A stretch of 64,000 nucleotides of DNA from Prochlorococcus marinus XMU1402 (GTDB lineage Bacteria; Cyanobacteriota; Cyanobacteriia; PCC-6307; Cyanobiaceae): assembly GCF_017696205.1 (NCBI RefSeq), contig NZ_JAAORD010000002.1, positions 310,001 through 374,000 of the forward strand. Reading direction: 5' to 3'. The position numbers were made by a program, and so were the translations under genes. Position 1 is the first letter of the stretch; each line of letters begins with the position of its first letter. Below, piece after piece: positions 42,482 to 54,342 of the stretch. Under the pieces are notes generated by a model that made no database searches, had not been told where the DNA came from, and saw only the letters and a list, made by a program, of their open reading frames with translations.

Positions 42482-43060
42482 ATGAAAAAAAGTATTGCAT
42501 TATTTGGTACTAGTGCAGATCCTCCTACCATTGGACATAAAAAAATACTTGAAGAATTATCCAAAATTTATGCTTTCACCATTAGCTATGTGAGCAACAA
42601 TCCCAAAAAAAAGCATACAGAGGATATCTCAATTCGCAGCCATTTATTAAAAACCCTTATACAAGATTTAGATAATCCTAAAATTTTATTTAATCAAAGA
42701 GTTAGTAGCCAATGGGCTGTAGAGTCAATTAAAAAATGTAAAGAAATTTATGAATTTAATAATTTAGATTTTGTTATTGGGAGTGATTTAATTAAAGATA
42801 TTTTCTACTGGAAAAATTTTGACAAAATTATAGAAGAGGTTAGTTTTTTTATAATTTTAAGAGAGGGATATCCTGTGGAGTCAAAGACTCTTAAAATGTT
42901 AAAAAACCATAACGTGAAATTTAAGGTTTCAACCATTAAAATCCCAAAGATTTCAAGTTCTAAATTTAGATTAAATTTTAATTGTTCTAATTTACCAACC
43001 TCATTAATAGATATAGTTAAGAAGAATAATTTATATGAATCCACTAAATTAGTTGAATGA
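42482..43060 (+). CDS. nadD: Nicotinate-nucleotide adenylyltransferase
   Basis: 192 residues. FGTSADPPTIGHKKIL is the nucleotidyltransferase signature; VIGSDLIKDIFYWKNFDKI and ISSSKFR (ISSTxIR position) complete the family pattern. Makes deamido-NAD from nicotinate mononucleotide and ATP. Its stop overlaps the nadE start (ATGA), so the last two steps of NAD synthesis are coupled. Confidence 0.88.
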   Translation: MKKSIALFGTSADPPTIGHKKILEELSKIYAFTISYVSNNPKKKHTEDISIRSHLLKTLIQDLDNPKILFNQRVSSQWAVESIKKCKEIYEFNNLDFVIGSDLIKDIFYWKNFDKIIEEVSFFIILREGYPVESKTLKMLKNHNVKFKVSTIKIPKISSSKFRLNFNCSNLPTSLIDIVKKNNLYESTKLVE

Positions 43061-44754
43061 AGTTTTTACTTGCTCAAATAAATCCAATTGTTGGCGATTT
43101 AGAGGGCAATGCAAAAAAAATACTTTTTATTGCTTCGCAAGCTAGCTCAACTTCAGCTGATTTAGTTCTTACTCCAGAATTATCATTATGGGGATATCCA
43201 GCAAATGACCTGCTTCTAAAAAAACATTTAATCAAAAATCAATATCAAATTCTTGACCAATTAGCTTTAGATATCAAAAAAAAATATGGAAATATGAGTA
43301 TCACAGTAGGGATAGCTGAGATAATAAATGATTCTTTTTTCCCAAATCTTTATAATTCTATTGCATTGCTTGAGCGCGGTGAATGGAAAATAATTGCTCG
43401 CAAAATTATTCTTCCTACCTATGAGGTATTTGATGAAAAAAGATACTTTAGATCAGAAGAAAAAGTTTCCGTATTAATAAAAGAAGTTAATAATAAAACT
43501 TGGCGACTTGGTTTTACTATATGTGAGGATTTATGGGTCAACAAAAATATAGAAGGCAGAGGAATTCATAAAAAGAATCCAATTTTTGATTTAAAGAAAA
43601 AAAAAGTTGATATCTTAGTAAATTTATCGGCCTCCCCATATACCTTCAAAAAGTTAGAGCTACGAACCAAAGTTTCCAGTTTTGCTGCTCAATATCTTCA
43701 AGTACCGTTGATATATGTAAACCAGGTTGGAGCAAATGATAATTTAATTTTTGATGGAAATAGTTTTATTCTTGATAAGAAAGGATCTAAAATTAAGCAA
43801 TTAAAATCTTTTTCAGAAGACCTCTCCAGTTGGGACATTAAGCAAACAAAACCTCAAAATAATAAATTTGAAAAGTCTGATATGTCATCAATTTTTGATG
43901 CATTAGTTCTTGGAGTGAGGGATTATGCTCAAAAATGCGGTTTTAAAACAGCTTTAATTGGACTTAGTGGTGGAATTGATTCAGCACTAGTTTCAGCAAT
44001 TGCGACAGCTGCTCTTGGCAGTAATAATATTTATTGCGTCTCAATGCCCTCCAAGTGGAGCTCATCTCATTCAAAAAGTGATGCGAAGGATTTAGCGAGA
44101 AGATTAAAAATAAATTTCAATAGTATCCCAATTGAAAACTTGATGAGCTCTTTTGAAGAGTCTTTTCTAAAAACCATATCATTCAAGATGGCTGAAATAA
44201 CAAATCAAAATATTCAATCAAGGATCAGAGGAACGCTTTTAATGGCTTTAGCAAATCAAGAAAAGCATTTATTACTTTCTACAGGAAATAAATCAGAGCT
44301 AGCTGTGGGATATTGCACACTTTATGGTGATATGAATGGGGGATTATCGGTAATTGGGGATTTATACAAAACTAATGTTTTTCAATTATCCAATTGGCTT
44401 GATAGTGAGGATTCAATTAATCATAGAAAATCATATATGTTAGATACCAATGTAAATATAATTGGAGAAAATATACGAACTAAAGCTCCAAGTGCCGAAT
44501 TAGGTCCTAATCAATTAGATACTGATTCTCTTCCACCTTATCCTATTTTAGATAATATTCTTAAAGGAATTATTGAAGAGAAAAAAGATTTACAACAACT
44601 AGAAGAAGATGGTTATAAAAAAGAATTACTTTTAAAAATAATCTCACTTATAAAAAAAGCGGAATTCAAAAGAAAGCAGGCTCCACCTATTCTTAAAATA
44701 AGCAGCCAATCATTAGGAAGTGACTGGAGAGTGCCAATTGCAATATCTTATTAA
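43057..44754 (+). CDS. nadE: Glutamine-dependent NAD+ synthetase
   Basis: 565 residues in two domains. The N-terminal nitrilase-type glutaminase has LTPELSLWGYPANDLL (Glu), KIILPTYEVFDEKRYF (Lys) and FTICEDLW (Cys). The synthetase domain starts near 285 with ALIGLSGGIDSALVSAIATA, the PP-loop. Converts deamido-NAD to NAD with glutamine as amine donor. The end overlaps the convergent gene by 4 bp. Confidence 0.95.
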   Translation: MKFLLAQINPIVGDLEGNAKKILFIASQASSTSADLVLTPELSLWGYPANDLLLKKHLIKNQYQILDQLALDIKKKYGNMSITVGIAEIINDSFFPNLYNSIALLERGEWKIIARKIILPTYEVFDEKRYFRSEEKVSVLIKEVNNKTWRLGFTICEDLWVNKNIEGRGIHKKNPIFDLKKKKVDILVNLSASPYTFKKLELRTKVSSFAAQYLQVPLIYVNQVGANDNLIFDGNSFILDKKGSKIKQLKSFSEDLSSWDIKQTKPQNNKFEKSDMSSIFDALVLGVRDYAQKCGFKTALIGLSGGIDSALVSAIATAALGSNNIYCVSMPSKWSSSHSKSDAKDLARRLKINFNSIPIENLMSSFEESFLKTISFKMAEITNQNIQSRIRGTLLMALANQEKHLLLSTGNKSELAVGYCTLYGDMNGGLSVIGDLYKTNVFQLSNWLDSEDSINHRKSYMLDTNVNIIGENIRTKAPSAELGPNQLDTDSLPPYPILDNILKGIIEEKKDLQQLEEDGYKKELLLKIISLIKKAEFKRKQAPPILKISSQSLGSDWRVPIAISY

Positions 44755-45809
44755 TCGCTATAAGAACAATGTTGGATTTTTTTCAAAGGCCGTTTAACTG
44801 AATCAAGGTTAATGCCTTTTTTGATTGCAAGAATTATGCCTGCAGCTTCTAAATAATTATCCACTTCAAAAAGATTGGGATAATCATATAACTTATTTGT
44901 CACATTTAATGTATTTTGATTTTTTACAGAGATAATATTTAAACCTTTTTCAATTCCTGATAGTACTGCTTCTCCACCTAGTGCCCCATCAGGAACAACA
45001 ATAGATTCAATCTGATCAGGGTGAAGTGAGATTAATTCATTTTTTGCTGGCAATTCAACAATGTCAGGTGCATTGCTTAACCCAATCAGTACTGATGGTA
45101 AAAAAGTATATCCTATTTCTTCTGCAGCTGCACGAGGATCTAAATTTTCATTAAATTCAATTGGATTTAAAGCAGGTGCGTGAGCGCAGGGCACTTTTAA
45201 GAATTTGCTTATTAAATGACTTATAACTGCTTCGACTCCAGAAATAGGATCAACTCCTTTTCCTTCTCGATAAATATTTGTTTCTGAAGAATCTGAATCA
45301 TCTGGAAATTTTGCCACAATTGCTATAGCCGTAACTCCTTTTTCTATTAAACATTTTCCAGCATCAATTAGAGTATCAGGATTTTCAATTATGCCTCCAC
45401 TTATTTTTGAAGAATCAGAATCAATAACTATTTTTAATGGTTTTTTTGTAATCACATAAGAATGAACATTAATCCCTAAAGTAGAGACACATGCATCAGC
45501 AACTTGTAAATGTCGTACTAATATTTGACTTTCAATGGCTGAATCAAAAATTATCCCAATTTTCTGTTGCTTAACCCTTTTTAAAGCGATTTCTCCTTTA
45601 GCAAGTCGGTCTAAACTATAGCCTTCAACATAAAAAATATTTTTATCTTTTTCAGAAAGAGTACCGCCATTCATAACATTTGGATGAGTAATTAAACATC
45701 CACTTGCAGATGCTAATAATTTAGCGGTAGGAAGTGCATCCCCAGCAAAACCTCCTACTTCACAGCCAATACCAGTTGGAATAATAAATATTGTTGGTGA
45801 ATTTTCCAT
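44751..45809 (-). CDS. DUF3326 family protein
   Basis: 352 residues. IIPTGIGCEVGGFAGDALPT at the start, HPNVMNGGTLSE, and KVPCAHAPALNPIEF are typical of DUF3326, a protein conserved in cyanobacteria and plants with no assigned activity. The Gly-rich N-terminal turns suggest a nucleotide or sugar-phosphate binding fold; this is not established. Converges with nadE. Confidence 0.8.
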   Translation of the reverse strand: MENSPTIFIIPTGIGCEVGGFAGDALPTAKLLASASGCLITHPNVMNGGTLSEKDKNIFYVEGYSLDRLAKGEIALKRVKQQKIGIIFDSAIESQILVRHLQVADACVSTLGINVHSYVITKKPLKIVIDSDSSKISGGIIENPDTLIDAGKCLIEKGVTAIAIVAKFPDDSDSSETNIYREGKGVDPISGVEAVISHLISKFLKVPCAHAPALNPIEFNENLDPRAAAEEIGYTFLPSVLIGLSNAPDIVELPAKNELISLHPDQIESIVVPDGALGGEAVLSGIEKGLNIISVKNQNTLNVTNKLYDYPNLFEVDNYLEAAGIILAIKKGINLDSVKRPLKKIQHCSYSD

Positions 45810-45836
45810 TAATAAAAATATTTCAATTTATATTTT

Positions 45837-46028
45837 TTAATTAGCTAAAACAGCTTTAATTTTAAGTTTTTTTGTTCCAAAAGTGTCAATAGAATTTTGA
45901 ATATCAACGATTGACCATCGAATTACATCACCTTTTTTTTCTAGACTTATCATGATAAATTGCCTTAAGTTTTTTAATTTTATTGAAACTGGCCAATCTA
46001 AATAAAAATCAACTGAACTTAATTTCAT
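45837..46028 (-). CDS. 63-residue protein downstream of ferredoxin
   Basis: Starts in an ATGA overlap with the ferredoxin stop. DWPVSIKLKNLRQFIMISLE, then VIRWSIVDIQNSIDTFGTKK: a compact strand-helix-strand pattern. Not recognised. Coupling suggests a job linked to the ferredoxin, but nothing more can be read. Confidence 0.55.
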   Translation of the reverse strand: MKLSSVDFYLDWPVSIKLKNLRQFIMISLEKKGDVIRWSIVDIQNSIDTFGTKKLKIKAVLAN

Positions 46029-46351
46029 TTTTGATATTTACCAAATTGATCATTATATAAATCATCTTCTACTTCTTTACCAATAACAATATTTAAATCT
46101 GACTTAGGATATGCCACACATAAAAGTGCAAAGCCCTTTTCCCTTAAATCATCATTTAATCCCATAGCATCTTCTTGATCTACAGATCCTTCCAATATCA
46201 TAGAAGCACAATCTGTACAAACTCCAGAACAACAACTACTTGGTAAATCTATTCCATTCATTTTTGCCGCTGAAATAATATCTTGATCCTCGGGACATAA
46301 AAAACTTAAAGTCTTTTGTTCAAATTGAACTTTTATATTGTATTCAGGCAT
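46025..46351 (-). CDS. Plant-type 2Fe-2S ferredoxin
   Basis: 108 residues. The cluster ligands follow C-x4-C-x2-C (SSCCSGVCTDCAS) with the fourth Cys in FALLCVAYP. Length is close to that of photosynthetic PetF, with a short C-terminal extension (EVEDDLYNDQFGKYQK). The sequence is more diverged than the main PetF, so it is likely one of the minor ferredoxins. Downstream of atpG on the same strand. Confidence 0.88.
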   Translation of the reverse strand: MPEYNIKVQFEQKTLSFLCPEDQDIISAAKMNGIDLPSSCCSGVCTDCASMILEGSVDQEDAMGLNDDLREKGFALLCVAYPKSDLNIVIGKEVEDDLYNDQFGKYQK

Positions 46352-46367
46352 ATCCTAAATCTTATTG

Positions 46368-47318
46368 CTAAACTGATGAACCTCCTACAACTTCTAATAT
46401 TTCTTGTGTAATAGCTGCTTGTCTGGCTTTGTTATAAGTTAGATTCAAAGTACTTGCTAATTCTTTAGCATTATCACTCGCATTATTCATAGCAGTCATC
46501 CTGCAAGCGAGTTCTGAAGCTGCCGACTCTTGAAGCGCTCTTAGTACCTGATTCTGTAAATATAATGGTAATAACGAATCTAATAGTTGATCAGGACTTT
46601 GTTCAAAGACAATGTCTGAAGGTAACTTCTCTAAATCACTTTTTTCAATATTTGATTTTTCAACAAGTAACTTACTATCTTTTGTAGTCAACCTAAAAAT
46701 TTCATCGTTTTCCTCAGCAATTCCTTGAGGGTCAAGTGGCAATAGTGTTTGAACTACAGGTGCGCAACTTACTAGAGTGATGAATTTCGTGTAAATAATT
46801 TCTACCCTATCAGAGTTTTCTGAGAGAAATTCAGCTAAAATTTCATTTGTAATACCCTCAGAGTCCTTCACTGTTGGTACCTGTTCTAGTTCTTTGAAAG
46901 TACTTTTAATTACATATCTATCCTTTCTATTTTGAAAATATCCAATAGCTTTCTTTCCTACCAAAACTAAATTTGGCTGATACCCTTGTTTTACTAATTC
47001 TGCATATCTTATTTCTACCTTTTTTATTATGTTTGTATTATAACCGCCGCATAATCCTCTATCTGCAGTTATGCAAACCAAAGTGATGCTCTTTACATCT
47101 CTCTTGGATAATAGAGGAGAATCGACAGCCTCGAATTGTACTCTAGATTGAATATTTTCTAAGACCCGTGCAAGTTTATCTGCAAAAGGTCTACTCTTAA
47201 GAACTTGATCTTGAGCTCTTCTAACTTTAGCAGCCGCAACTAGTCTCATCGCCTCCGTTATTTTCCTTGTATTTTTAACGGAAACTATTCGATCTCTAAT
47301 CTCTTTAAGATTTGCCAT
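46368..47318 (-). CDS. atpG: ATP synthase F1 subunit gamma
   Basis: 316 residues: NLKEIRDRIVSVKNTRKITE at the start and TYNKARQAAITQEILEVVGG at the end form the rotating coiled coil; ADRGLCGGYN is conserved. The cyanobacterial/plastid insertion lies in the middle. No CxxxxxC redox pair of the plant type is present, as usual in cyanobacteria. Last atp gene of the operon. Confidence 0.97.
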   Translation of the reverse strand: MANLKEIRDRIVSVKNTRKITEAMRLVAAAKVRRAQDQVLKSRPFADKLARVLENIQSRVQFEAVDSPLLSKRDVKSITLVCITADRGLCGGYNTNIIKKVEIRYAELVKQGYQPNLVLVGKKAIGYFQNRKDRYVIKSTFKELEQVPTVKDSEGITNEILAEFLSENSDRVEIIYTKFITLVSCAPVVQTLLPLDPQGIAEENDEIFRLTTKDSKLLVEKSNIEKSDLEKLPSDIVFEQSPDQLLDSLLPLYLQNQVLRALQESAASELACRMTAMNNASDNAKELASTLNLTYNKARQAAITQEILEVVGGSSV

Positions 47319-47337
47319 GGTATCTCCTTAAATATAA

Positions 47338-48867
<1,530 letters not shown>

Positions 48868-48885
48868 TTAAGGTTGATTAAAAAG

Positions 48886-49428
48886 TTACTTGGAAAGGGA
48901 TAAGCCAAGTTTTCTTATTTGTGAAGCAAGGGAAGCATCAATTACTTTTGATCCTACACTGGCGACGAAACCACCAATAAGAGATGGGTCAATTTTAGTT
49001 ACAAGTTCTAATTTTTCTGTTCCAGCAATATTGATGATCTTTTTGGTAATTAAACCTTTCTGTTCATCAGTAAGCTCGACTGCAGAAGTAACAGTTGCTA
49101 AAGCAATATTACTATTTTCTCGGTAAATCTCTAAAAATCTATCAAGAATTGAAGTAAGAATTCCAATTCTCTGCCTATCAGCCAATAGTTTTAAGAAATT
49201 CAGTAAAGAAGAATTAACCTTATTTGAAAAAATTTCAATAATGATTTTCTTCTTAGCATCTGTCTCTAAAATAGGAGAGGATAGTGCCTTCTCCAATTCA
49301 GTGGAATCATTTATTAATTCCAAAAGTTGTTTAACCTCAGAAACCATCTCTTCAGTTTGCGAATTTTCATTTACAACTTGAAGTAATGCCTCTGCGTATG
49401 GTGTAGTAACTGAATTTAAAAGTGGCAT
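48886..49428 (-). CDS. atpH: ATP synthase F1 subunit delta
   Basis: 180 residues; N-terminal helical bundle (TTPYAEALLQVVNENSQTEE) and C-terminal sandwich ending GGFVASVGSKVIDASLASQI. It links F1 to the b/b' stator. Overlaps atpF by one base. Confidence 0.94.
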   Translation of the reverse strand: MPLLNSVTTPYAEALLQVVNENSQTEEMVSEVKQLLELINDSTELEKALSSPILETDAKKKIIIEIFSNKVNSSLLNFLKLLADRQRIGILTSILDRFLEIYRENSNIALATVTSAVELTDEQKGLITKKIINIAGTEKLELVTKIDPSLIGGFVASVGSKVIDASLASQIRKLGLSLSK

Positions 49429-49940
49429 TAGTTCACCTCAATATTATTTATTGATTGAGTCACCAAATTTTCTTGTGTTGTTTTATCAAGTCGATTTGGG
49501 AGAGAATCTAAAGCTTTCTTAATTGCCAGTTCAACAGCTTCTTTTCGAAGTTGAGAAATTGCTCTGGATGCTTCAGAGCTCTCATCAGAGATTGCACTTT
49601 GTTTAATTCGTGCCATCTCCTCTATCGCTTTTTTCTCACTTTCCATTCTGATTGATTCAGATCTTTTAAGAGAATCTGCTTTTATTTGAGAAGCTTTTTC
49701 TTCTGCTGAAGATAAATCTTTCTTTGCCTTCTCTAAAGCTTGAGTTGCATTTAGGAGTCGATTTTCAGCATCCTTTAATTCAATAAGGATTCCTTCTCTC
49801 CTTTTTTGGAGCATTTTACCTAGAAAACCAGGTAAAAATTTATAAAGGCCGAAAACCACTACAGCCCAATTAAGGATATTAGTTTCGAATAAATTGAAAT
49901 TTAGTCCAAAACCTTCTGTAGCTAAGAGAGTTAAATTCAT
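49428..49940 (-). CDS. atpF: ATP synthase Fo subunit b
   Basis: 170 residues: an N-terminal membrane helix ([19 protein letters not shown]) followed by a long charged coiled coil. It is the plastid subunit I type and pairs with b'. Starts in an ATGA overlap with the b' gene. Confidence 0.93.
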   Translation of the reverse strand: MNLTLLATEGFGLNFNLFETNILNWAVVVFGLYKFLPGFLGKMLQKRREGILIELKDAENRLLNATQALEKAKKDLSSAEEKASQIKADSLKRSESIRMESEKKAIEEMARIKQSAISDESSEASRAISQLRKEAVELAIKKALDSLPNRLDKTTQENLVTQSINNIEVN

Positions 49941-50398
49941 TTTTCTAGAATCAATCTATTAACAATAAGTTCGCTTAAATCATCAGCCTGTTTAGAAAGT
50001 TGATCACGAGCAGCAGATGTCTGACTTTCAATTTCTTGTCTTGCTTTTTCTTTTGAAGCATTTGCTTCATTGTTAGCAAGTTCTAGTGCTTCTTTATAGA
50101 GCTTGTCAGATTCATTCTCAGCTTCGCTTACAATTCTTTGGGCTTCTGTACGAGCAGTCTGAAGCTGAGTTAATAGATCAGCTTCTAATTTTTTAACCTC
50201 TGAAAGTTTATTTTTGGCCTCAATAATATTATTACTTACAAACTTTTCTCTTTTTTCTACAACATTGCCAACAGGCTTAAAAAAGAGAGAATTTAATATG
50301 TAAGTAAGCGCAACTACTTGTATTGCCATTAGTGGCAAAGTGGCATTTATATCAAATAATCCACCTTCTGTAGCACCAAAAAAATTAAAGGCCAACAT
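49937..50398 (-). CDS. atpF2: ATP synthase Fo subunit b'
   Basis: 153 residues: [20 protein letters not shown] membrane helix, then coiled coil. The second, diverged b subunit typical of photosynthetic organisms (plastid subunit II). Also named atpG in some annotations. Confidence 0.93.
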   Translation of the reverse strand: MLAFNFFGATEGGLFDINATLPLMAIQVVALTYILNSLFFKPVGNVVEKREKFVSNNIIEAKNKLSEVKKLEADLLTQLQTARTEAQRIVSEAENESDKLYKEALELANNEANASKEKARQEIESQTSAARDQLSKQADDLSELIVNRLILEK

Positions 50399-50466
50399 AT
50401 GATTTAGTTGAAGTTAAGAAATTAAATTTAAATATTGCTAATAAGAATTAGAAGCAATATTAACTT

Positions 50467-50730
<264 letters not shown>

Positions 50731-50771
50731 TTAATACTTTTGATAAATCTTTTTTGTCATACACGCTTGGA

Positions 50772-50809
50772 CATTCTTTATTTAAGAATGGGTCTGATAT
50801 TTTCAGACC
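50772..50809 (-). promoter_or_regulatory. Two adjacent hairpins in the atpB-atpE spacer
   Basis: GGTCTGA/TCAGACC (50,791-50,809) and CATTCTT/AAGAATG (50,772-50,790) are perfect and directly adjacent, each with a five-base loop, in the 164-bp spacer. They may stabilise or process the atpE part of the transcript, which is needed in excess for the c ring. Confidence 0.6.
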
Positions 50810-50876
50810 TACGCGATTAGATATTTTGCCAGATTACAGACCCTTTGTAAAAGCGTCTGAATGTATTGGAAGACAG

Positions 50877-51602
50877 CTAATGATGTTCTTCAACAGCTTC
50901 TCCAATGTAGTAGGCCGCTAAAGTTGCGAAAATCAATGCCTGAATTGCACTAGTAAATAAGCCTAGGAACATAACAGGTATTGGTAGAATTAGCGGAACT
51001 AAGAATACTAGAACACCAACAACAAGTTCATCAGCCAAAATATTTCCAAATAGCCTGAAAGAGAGTGATAAAGGTTTAGTAAAGTCCTCTAGTATTTTGA
51101 AAGGAAGCATAATTGGAGTTGGGTGAACGTAGTATTCGAAATATCTCCAACCTTTATTACTTAAACCAGCATAGAAATAAGAAAGTGAAACCAACAAAGC
51201 CAAGGCTATTGTTGTATTGATATCTGCAGTTGGTGCTCCCAGCTCTCCACTTGGTAACTTAATCAATCTCCAAGGAATTAAAGCTCCTCCCCAATTACTA
51301 ACAAAGACGAATAAAAATAAAGTTCCTATAAATGGCATCCAATCTCGATAAACTTTTTCACCTATTTGTGTCCTTGCAAGATCTCTTATGTAATCCCAGA
51401 GAAACTCAAGCAAATTTTGAAGGCCTTTAGGATCATTTTCCATTTTTTTAGTTCCTAGAGAAATAAAAACTAATAACGCTCCCAATAAAATCCAAGATGT
51501 CAAAAATACCTGGCCATGTAGTCTGATATTTCCAATTTGCCAATAAAGATGTTGACCAACTTCTAATGCTGCAAAATTTGTTAGCAAGGAATTAAAGAAC
51601 AT
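50877..51602 (-). CDS. atpB: ATP synthase Fo subunit a
   Basis: 241 residues, five to six membrane helices. [20 protein letters not shown] contains the essential Arg of the proton path; [12 protein letters not shown] ends the protein. Named atpB in bacteria, atpI in plastids. Confidence 0.96.
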   Translation of the reverse strand: MFFNSLLTNFAALEVGQHLYWQIGNIRLHGQVFLTSWILLGALLVFISLGTKKMENDPKGLQNLLEFLWDYIRDLARTQIGEKVYRDWMPFIGTLFLFVFVSNWGGALIPWRLIKLPSGELGAPTADINTTIALALLVSLSYFYAGLSNKGWRYFEYYVHPTPIMLPFKILEDFTKPLSLSFRLFGNILADELVVGVLVFLVPLILPIPVMFLGLFTSAIQALIFATLAAYYIGEAVEEHH

Positions 51603-51624
51603 TTGATTTGAATAAAAAATTTAG

Positions 51625-52101
51625 TTAAGAACGTGAAAAATAGATAATGAGAGAAGGTTTATAAATAAAAAAACCTATCATTGCGGGGAAAATATCCAAA
51701 GATCCTAGCTTGCTTGCAAAAATAAAGAGGCAAACTGGAACTAAAAGTTGCAATTTTGATACACCTGATGATTCTTTACCTAGTTTTCCTACACTTTTAG
51801 CAAGCAAACGTAAGTAAAAAATACCGGCAATTGCACCTATAAAAATACTAAAACCAAAAATAAATCCGAGAAAAATTCCAGTTATTGATGCTACCAAAAT
51901 AGAAACAATAAAAGTAATTCCAAAAATTGTTAATTGCAATTTTGTGTATTCGTCATTTTGAGAAAGCAAATTATCTATTGGATTGGCAATGCCATATTTG
52001 CTGTCTTTGATGATCGAATTTTTTAGAGATTGAGGAAGTTGAACATTCTCATTAGAAGGATGCTCAAGTTTTTTTCTATTTGAGTCCACTGATGTGAACA
52101 T
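51625..52101 (-). CDS. atp1: ATP synthase assembly protein Atp1 (AtpI)
   Basis: 158 residues. A polar N-terminus, then four hydrophobic segments from about 55 (LTIFGITFIVSILVASITGI, FIFGFSIFIGAIAGIFYL). First gene of the atp operon, as in other cyanobacteria. Thought to help assemble the c ring. Confidence 0.85.
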   Translation of the reverse strand: MFTSVDSNRKKLEHPSNENVQLPQSLKNSIIKDSKYGIANPIDNLLSQNDEYTKLQLTIFGITFIVSILVASITGIFLGFIFGFSIFIGAIAGIFYLRLLAKSVGKLGKESSGVSKLQLLVPVCLFIFASKLGSLDIFPAMIGFFIYKPSLIIYFSRS

Positions 52102-52367
52102 AGCTTAAAAACCCCCTCTGAAATGGTTTGAAGTAAGTATATAAACTCACGGAATCTATCACGGAGAGGTACCTTTTAGCTAGTTTTTATTTATAAAAAA
52201 TTAATTCTTAAGATTTGTGATGAATCCATTAACAGTTTTTGTGTCTTGATATTACGGATTAAATATATAAATTTTTATTTGTTTTAGTTAGTTTACGCAT
52301 TAATACGTTCATAAACACTTGCAAAGTCTGAATTTAACGTCTCAATAGTATATCTACAGTTAAAAAA
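52102..52367. promoter_or_regulatory. Divergent region atp operon / ftsW
   Basis: The atp operon promoter should lie here; TATATA occurs on the minus strand about 40 bp before atp1. CACGGAATCTATCACGGAGA contains a short direct repeat (CACGGA). No gene seen. Confidence 0.4.
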
Positions 52368-53603
52368 TTGGAGATAAGTCAAGAAAAAATTAAATATAAA
52401 ACAATTTCCAACCGTAAAAATTTTCTAAATTCTAATTACAAAAAGAATCAAACATTTTTAAAAGAATCTATATTTCCCTTACCTTGGGCCATATGGCCTT
52501 ATGAAGCAAAAATACTAATTATCCTTGTCGGAATTTGGTCTATTCTAGGTTTATTCATCTTAGGGTCTTCAAGTTGGTGGGTTGCCAGCAGGGAGATGGG
52601 GAATTGGGCTTACTTTTTGAAAAAACAAATTATTTGGACAATACCAGGATTGGGCTGTTTTTATTTGATTATCAATACGAAGATTAGAGATCTTTTGAAA
52701 TTTTCAAGATTTATTTTTTATTTTTTATTCTTTTTGATTTTTCTCACCAATATTTCAGGAATCACTGTAAATGGATCTTCAAGATGGCTATTACTAGGAA
52801 ATTTACGTCTGCAACCATCTGAATTGATCAAACCTTTTTTAATTCTTGAGTGTTCTAACCTCTTTGCTCATTGGAATTTAATTAAAAATGATAAAAAATT
52901 AAGTTCAATAATCTCTTATGGTTTGTTAATTTTACTAATACTTAAGCAACCAAATTTAAGTACTGCATCATTAACAGGGATACTTTTTTGGGTAATGGGT
53001 TTGTGTGGAGGCGTCAGACTACGTTCTCTATGCACATTTGCTTCATTAGGATTTATCACTGGATGTATTAGTATCTTCAATAACGAATATCAAAAACTAA
53101 GAGTTACCTCATTTATAGATCCTTGGAAAGATCAGCAAGGCAATGGTTTTCAATTAGTTCAAAGTTTATTAGCTATAGGCTCAGGTGGTTTATTTGGACA
53201 AGGCTTTGGGCTCTCTATACAAAAATTACAGTATTTACCTTTTATGTATACAGATTTTATTTTTGCTATTTTTGCTGAAGAATTTGGTTTATTGGGATGT
53301 ACTTTATTCTTAGGATTTTTAACAGTTTTCTCATATATAAGTTTAAGAATTGCTCTTAAGTGCAGGAATAACTATACAAAATTAGTTGCTATCGGATGTG
53401 GCGTATTTTTGACGAGTCAATCAATAATACATATTGCTGTAGCAACAGGTTCAATGCCAACTACTGGCTTACCACTACCCTTCATTAGTTATGGTGGTAA
53501 TTCATTAATCGCATCTTTTTTTATTGCAGGGATGTTACTGAGATGTTCATTAGAGTCAACAGGTTTGATTGGTATGATTAGTACACGAAAGACTCTTAAT
53601 TAG
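52368..53603 (+). CDS. ftsW: SEDS-family cell division protein FtsW
   Basis: 411 residues from a TTG start at 52,368; no ATG occurs in frame for about 75 codons, so TTG is likely used. Ten or so membrane helices; INNEYQKLRVTSFIDPWKDQ, GFQLVQSLLAIGSGGLFGQG, FIFAIFAEEFGLLG and LPLPFISYGGNS are hallmarks of SEDS peptidoglycan glycosyltransferases. FtsW and not RodA is inferred from the separate position and the usual cyanobacterial gene order. Confidence 0.88.
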   Translation: MEISQEKIKYKTISNRKNFLNSNYKKNQTFLKESIFPLPWAIWPYEAKILIILVGIWSILGLFILGSSSWWVASREMGNWAYFLKKQIIWTIPGLGCFYLIINTKIRDLLKFSRFIFYFLFFLIFLTNISGITVNGSSRWLLLGNLRLQPSELIKPFLILECSNLFAHWNLIKNDKKLSSIISYGLLILLILKQPNLSTASLTGILFWVMGLCGGVRLRSLCTFASLGFITGCISIFNNEYQKLRVTSFIDPWKDQQGNGFQLVQSLLAIGSGGLFGQGFGLSIQKLQYLPFMYTDFIFAIFAEEFGLLGCTLFLGFLTVFSYISLRIALKCRNNYTKLVAIGCGVFLTSQSIIHIAVATGSMPTTGLPLPFISYGGNSLIASFFIAGMLLRCSLESTGLIGMISTRKTLN

Positions 53604-53685
53604 TTAGAATTTAAAAGATTTAACCCAAGCTATCGAATCATTTAATTTAGTTATTTCAGAATTATCTCAAAAGGGTAATCTGCTT

Positions 53686-54342
53686 ATGCAGAATGGTCTT
53701 GATAGTCCTAGTCCATTTACTATATTTTTGGTTTTCAGCGCAGGACTTTTAACAAGTCTTGGACCATGCTCATTATCATTACTTCCAGTGACAATTGCTT
53801 ATATAGGAGGAACAGAAAAAAATAAATTTAAACTTATTAGTTTTTCAGGAGGAGTAGTTTTTGCGCTGGTTGCACTGGGGGCTGCGAGTGGATTCTTAGG
53901 TAAAATATATGGGCAAATTCCAGCTTATTACACTTCGATTGTTGCCTTGATAGCAATAATAATGGGTTTAAATTTACTAGGAATTTTAAAGTTTCAGTTC
54001 CCAAATGGACCTGATTTTAAAATAATTGAAGATAAAATTCCCTCCTTTCTAGCACCTTTTGCCATAGGAACTACTTTTGGACTAGCATCTTCACCTTGCA
54101 TTACTCCAGTTTTAGCAACTCTTCTGGCTTGGGTATCGCAAGCTAAAAACCCGATAATCTCAATTATTTTTTTATTTTCCTTTGGAATAGGCCAAGTCAC
54201 TCCACTAATTATTGCGGGAGCGACGGCAGAAAACTTAAAAAAATTTTTAGAGCTTAGAAAATTTAGTCAAATAATTCCTACCTTAAGTGGGATATTTTTA
54301 GTAGCACTTGGATTATTAAATTTATTTTCAAATTGGATTTAA
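53686..54342 (+). CDS. ccdA: Thiol reductant transporter CcdA
   Basis: 218 residues, six membrane helices. The two redox cysteines are in SLGPCSLSLLPVTIAYIGG and LASSPCITPVLATLL. Transfers reducing power across the thylakoid membrane for cytochrome c haem attachment (System II). No gap to ccs1. Confidence 0.92.
   Translation: MQNGLDSPSPFTIFLVFSAGLLTSLGPCSLSLLPVTIAYIGGTEKNKFKLISFSGGVVFALVALGAASGFLGKIYGQIPAYYTSIVALIAIIMGLNLLGILKFQFPNGPDFKIIEDKIPSFLAPFAIGTTFGLASSPCITPVLATLLAWVSQAKNPIISIIFLFSFGIGQVTPLIIAGATAENLKKFLELRKFSQIIPTLSGIFLVALGLLNLFSNWI

Noticed and set aside
44751-44754. Frameshift or gene fusion at nadE / DUF3326
   Set aside because: The four-base overlap is just two convergent stop codons; both proteins are full length.
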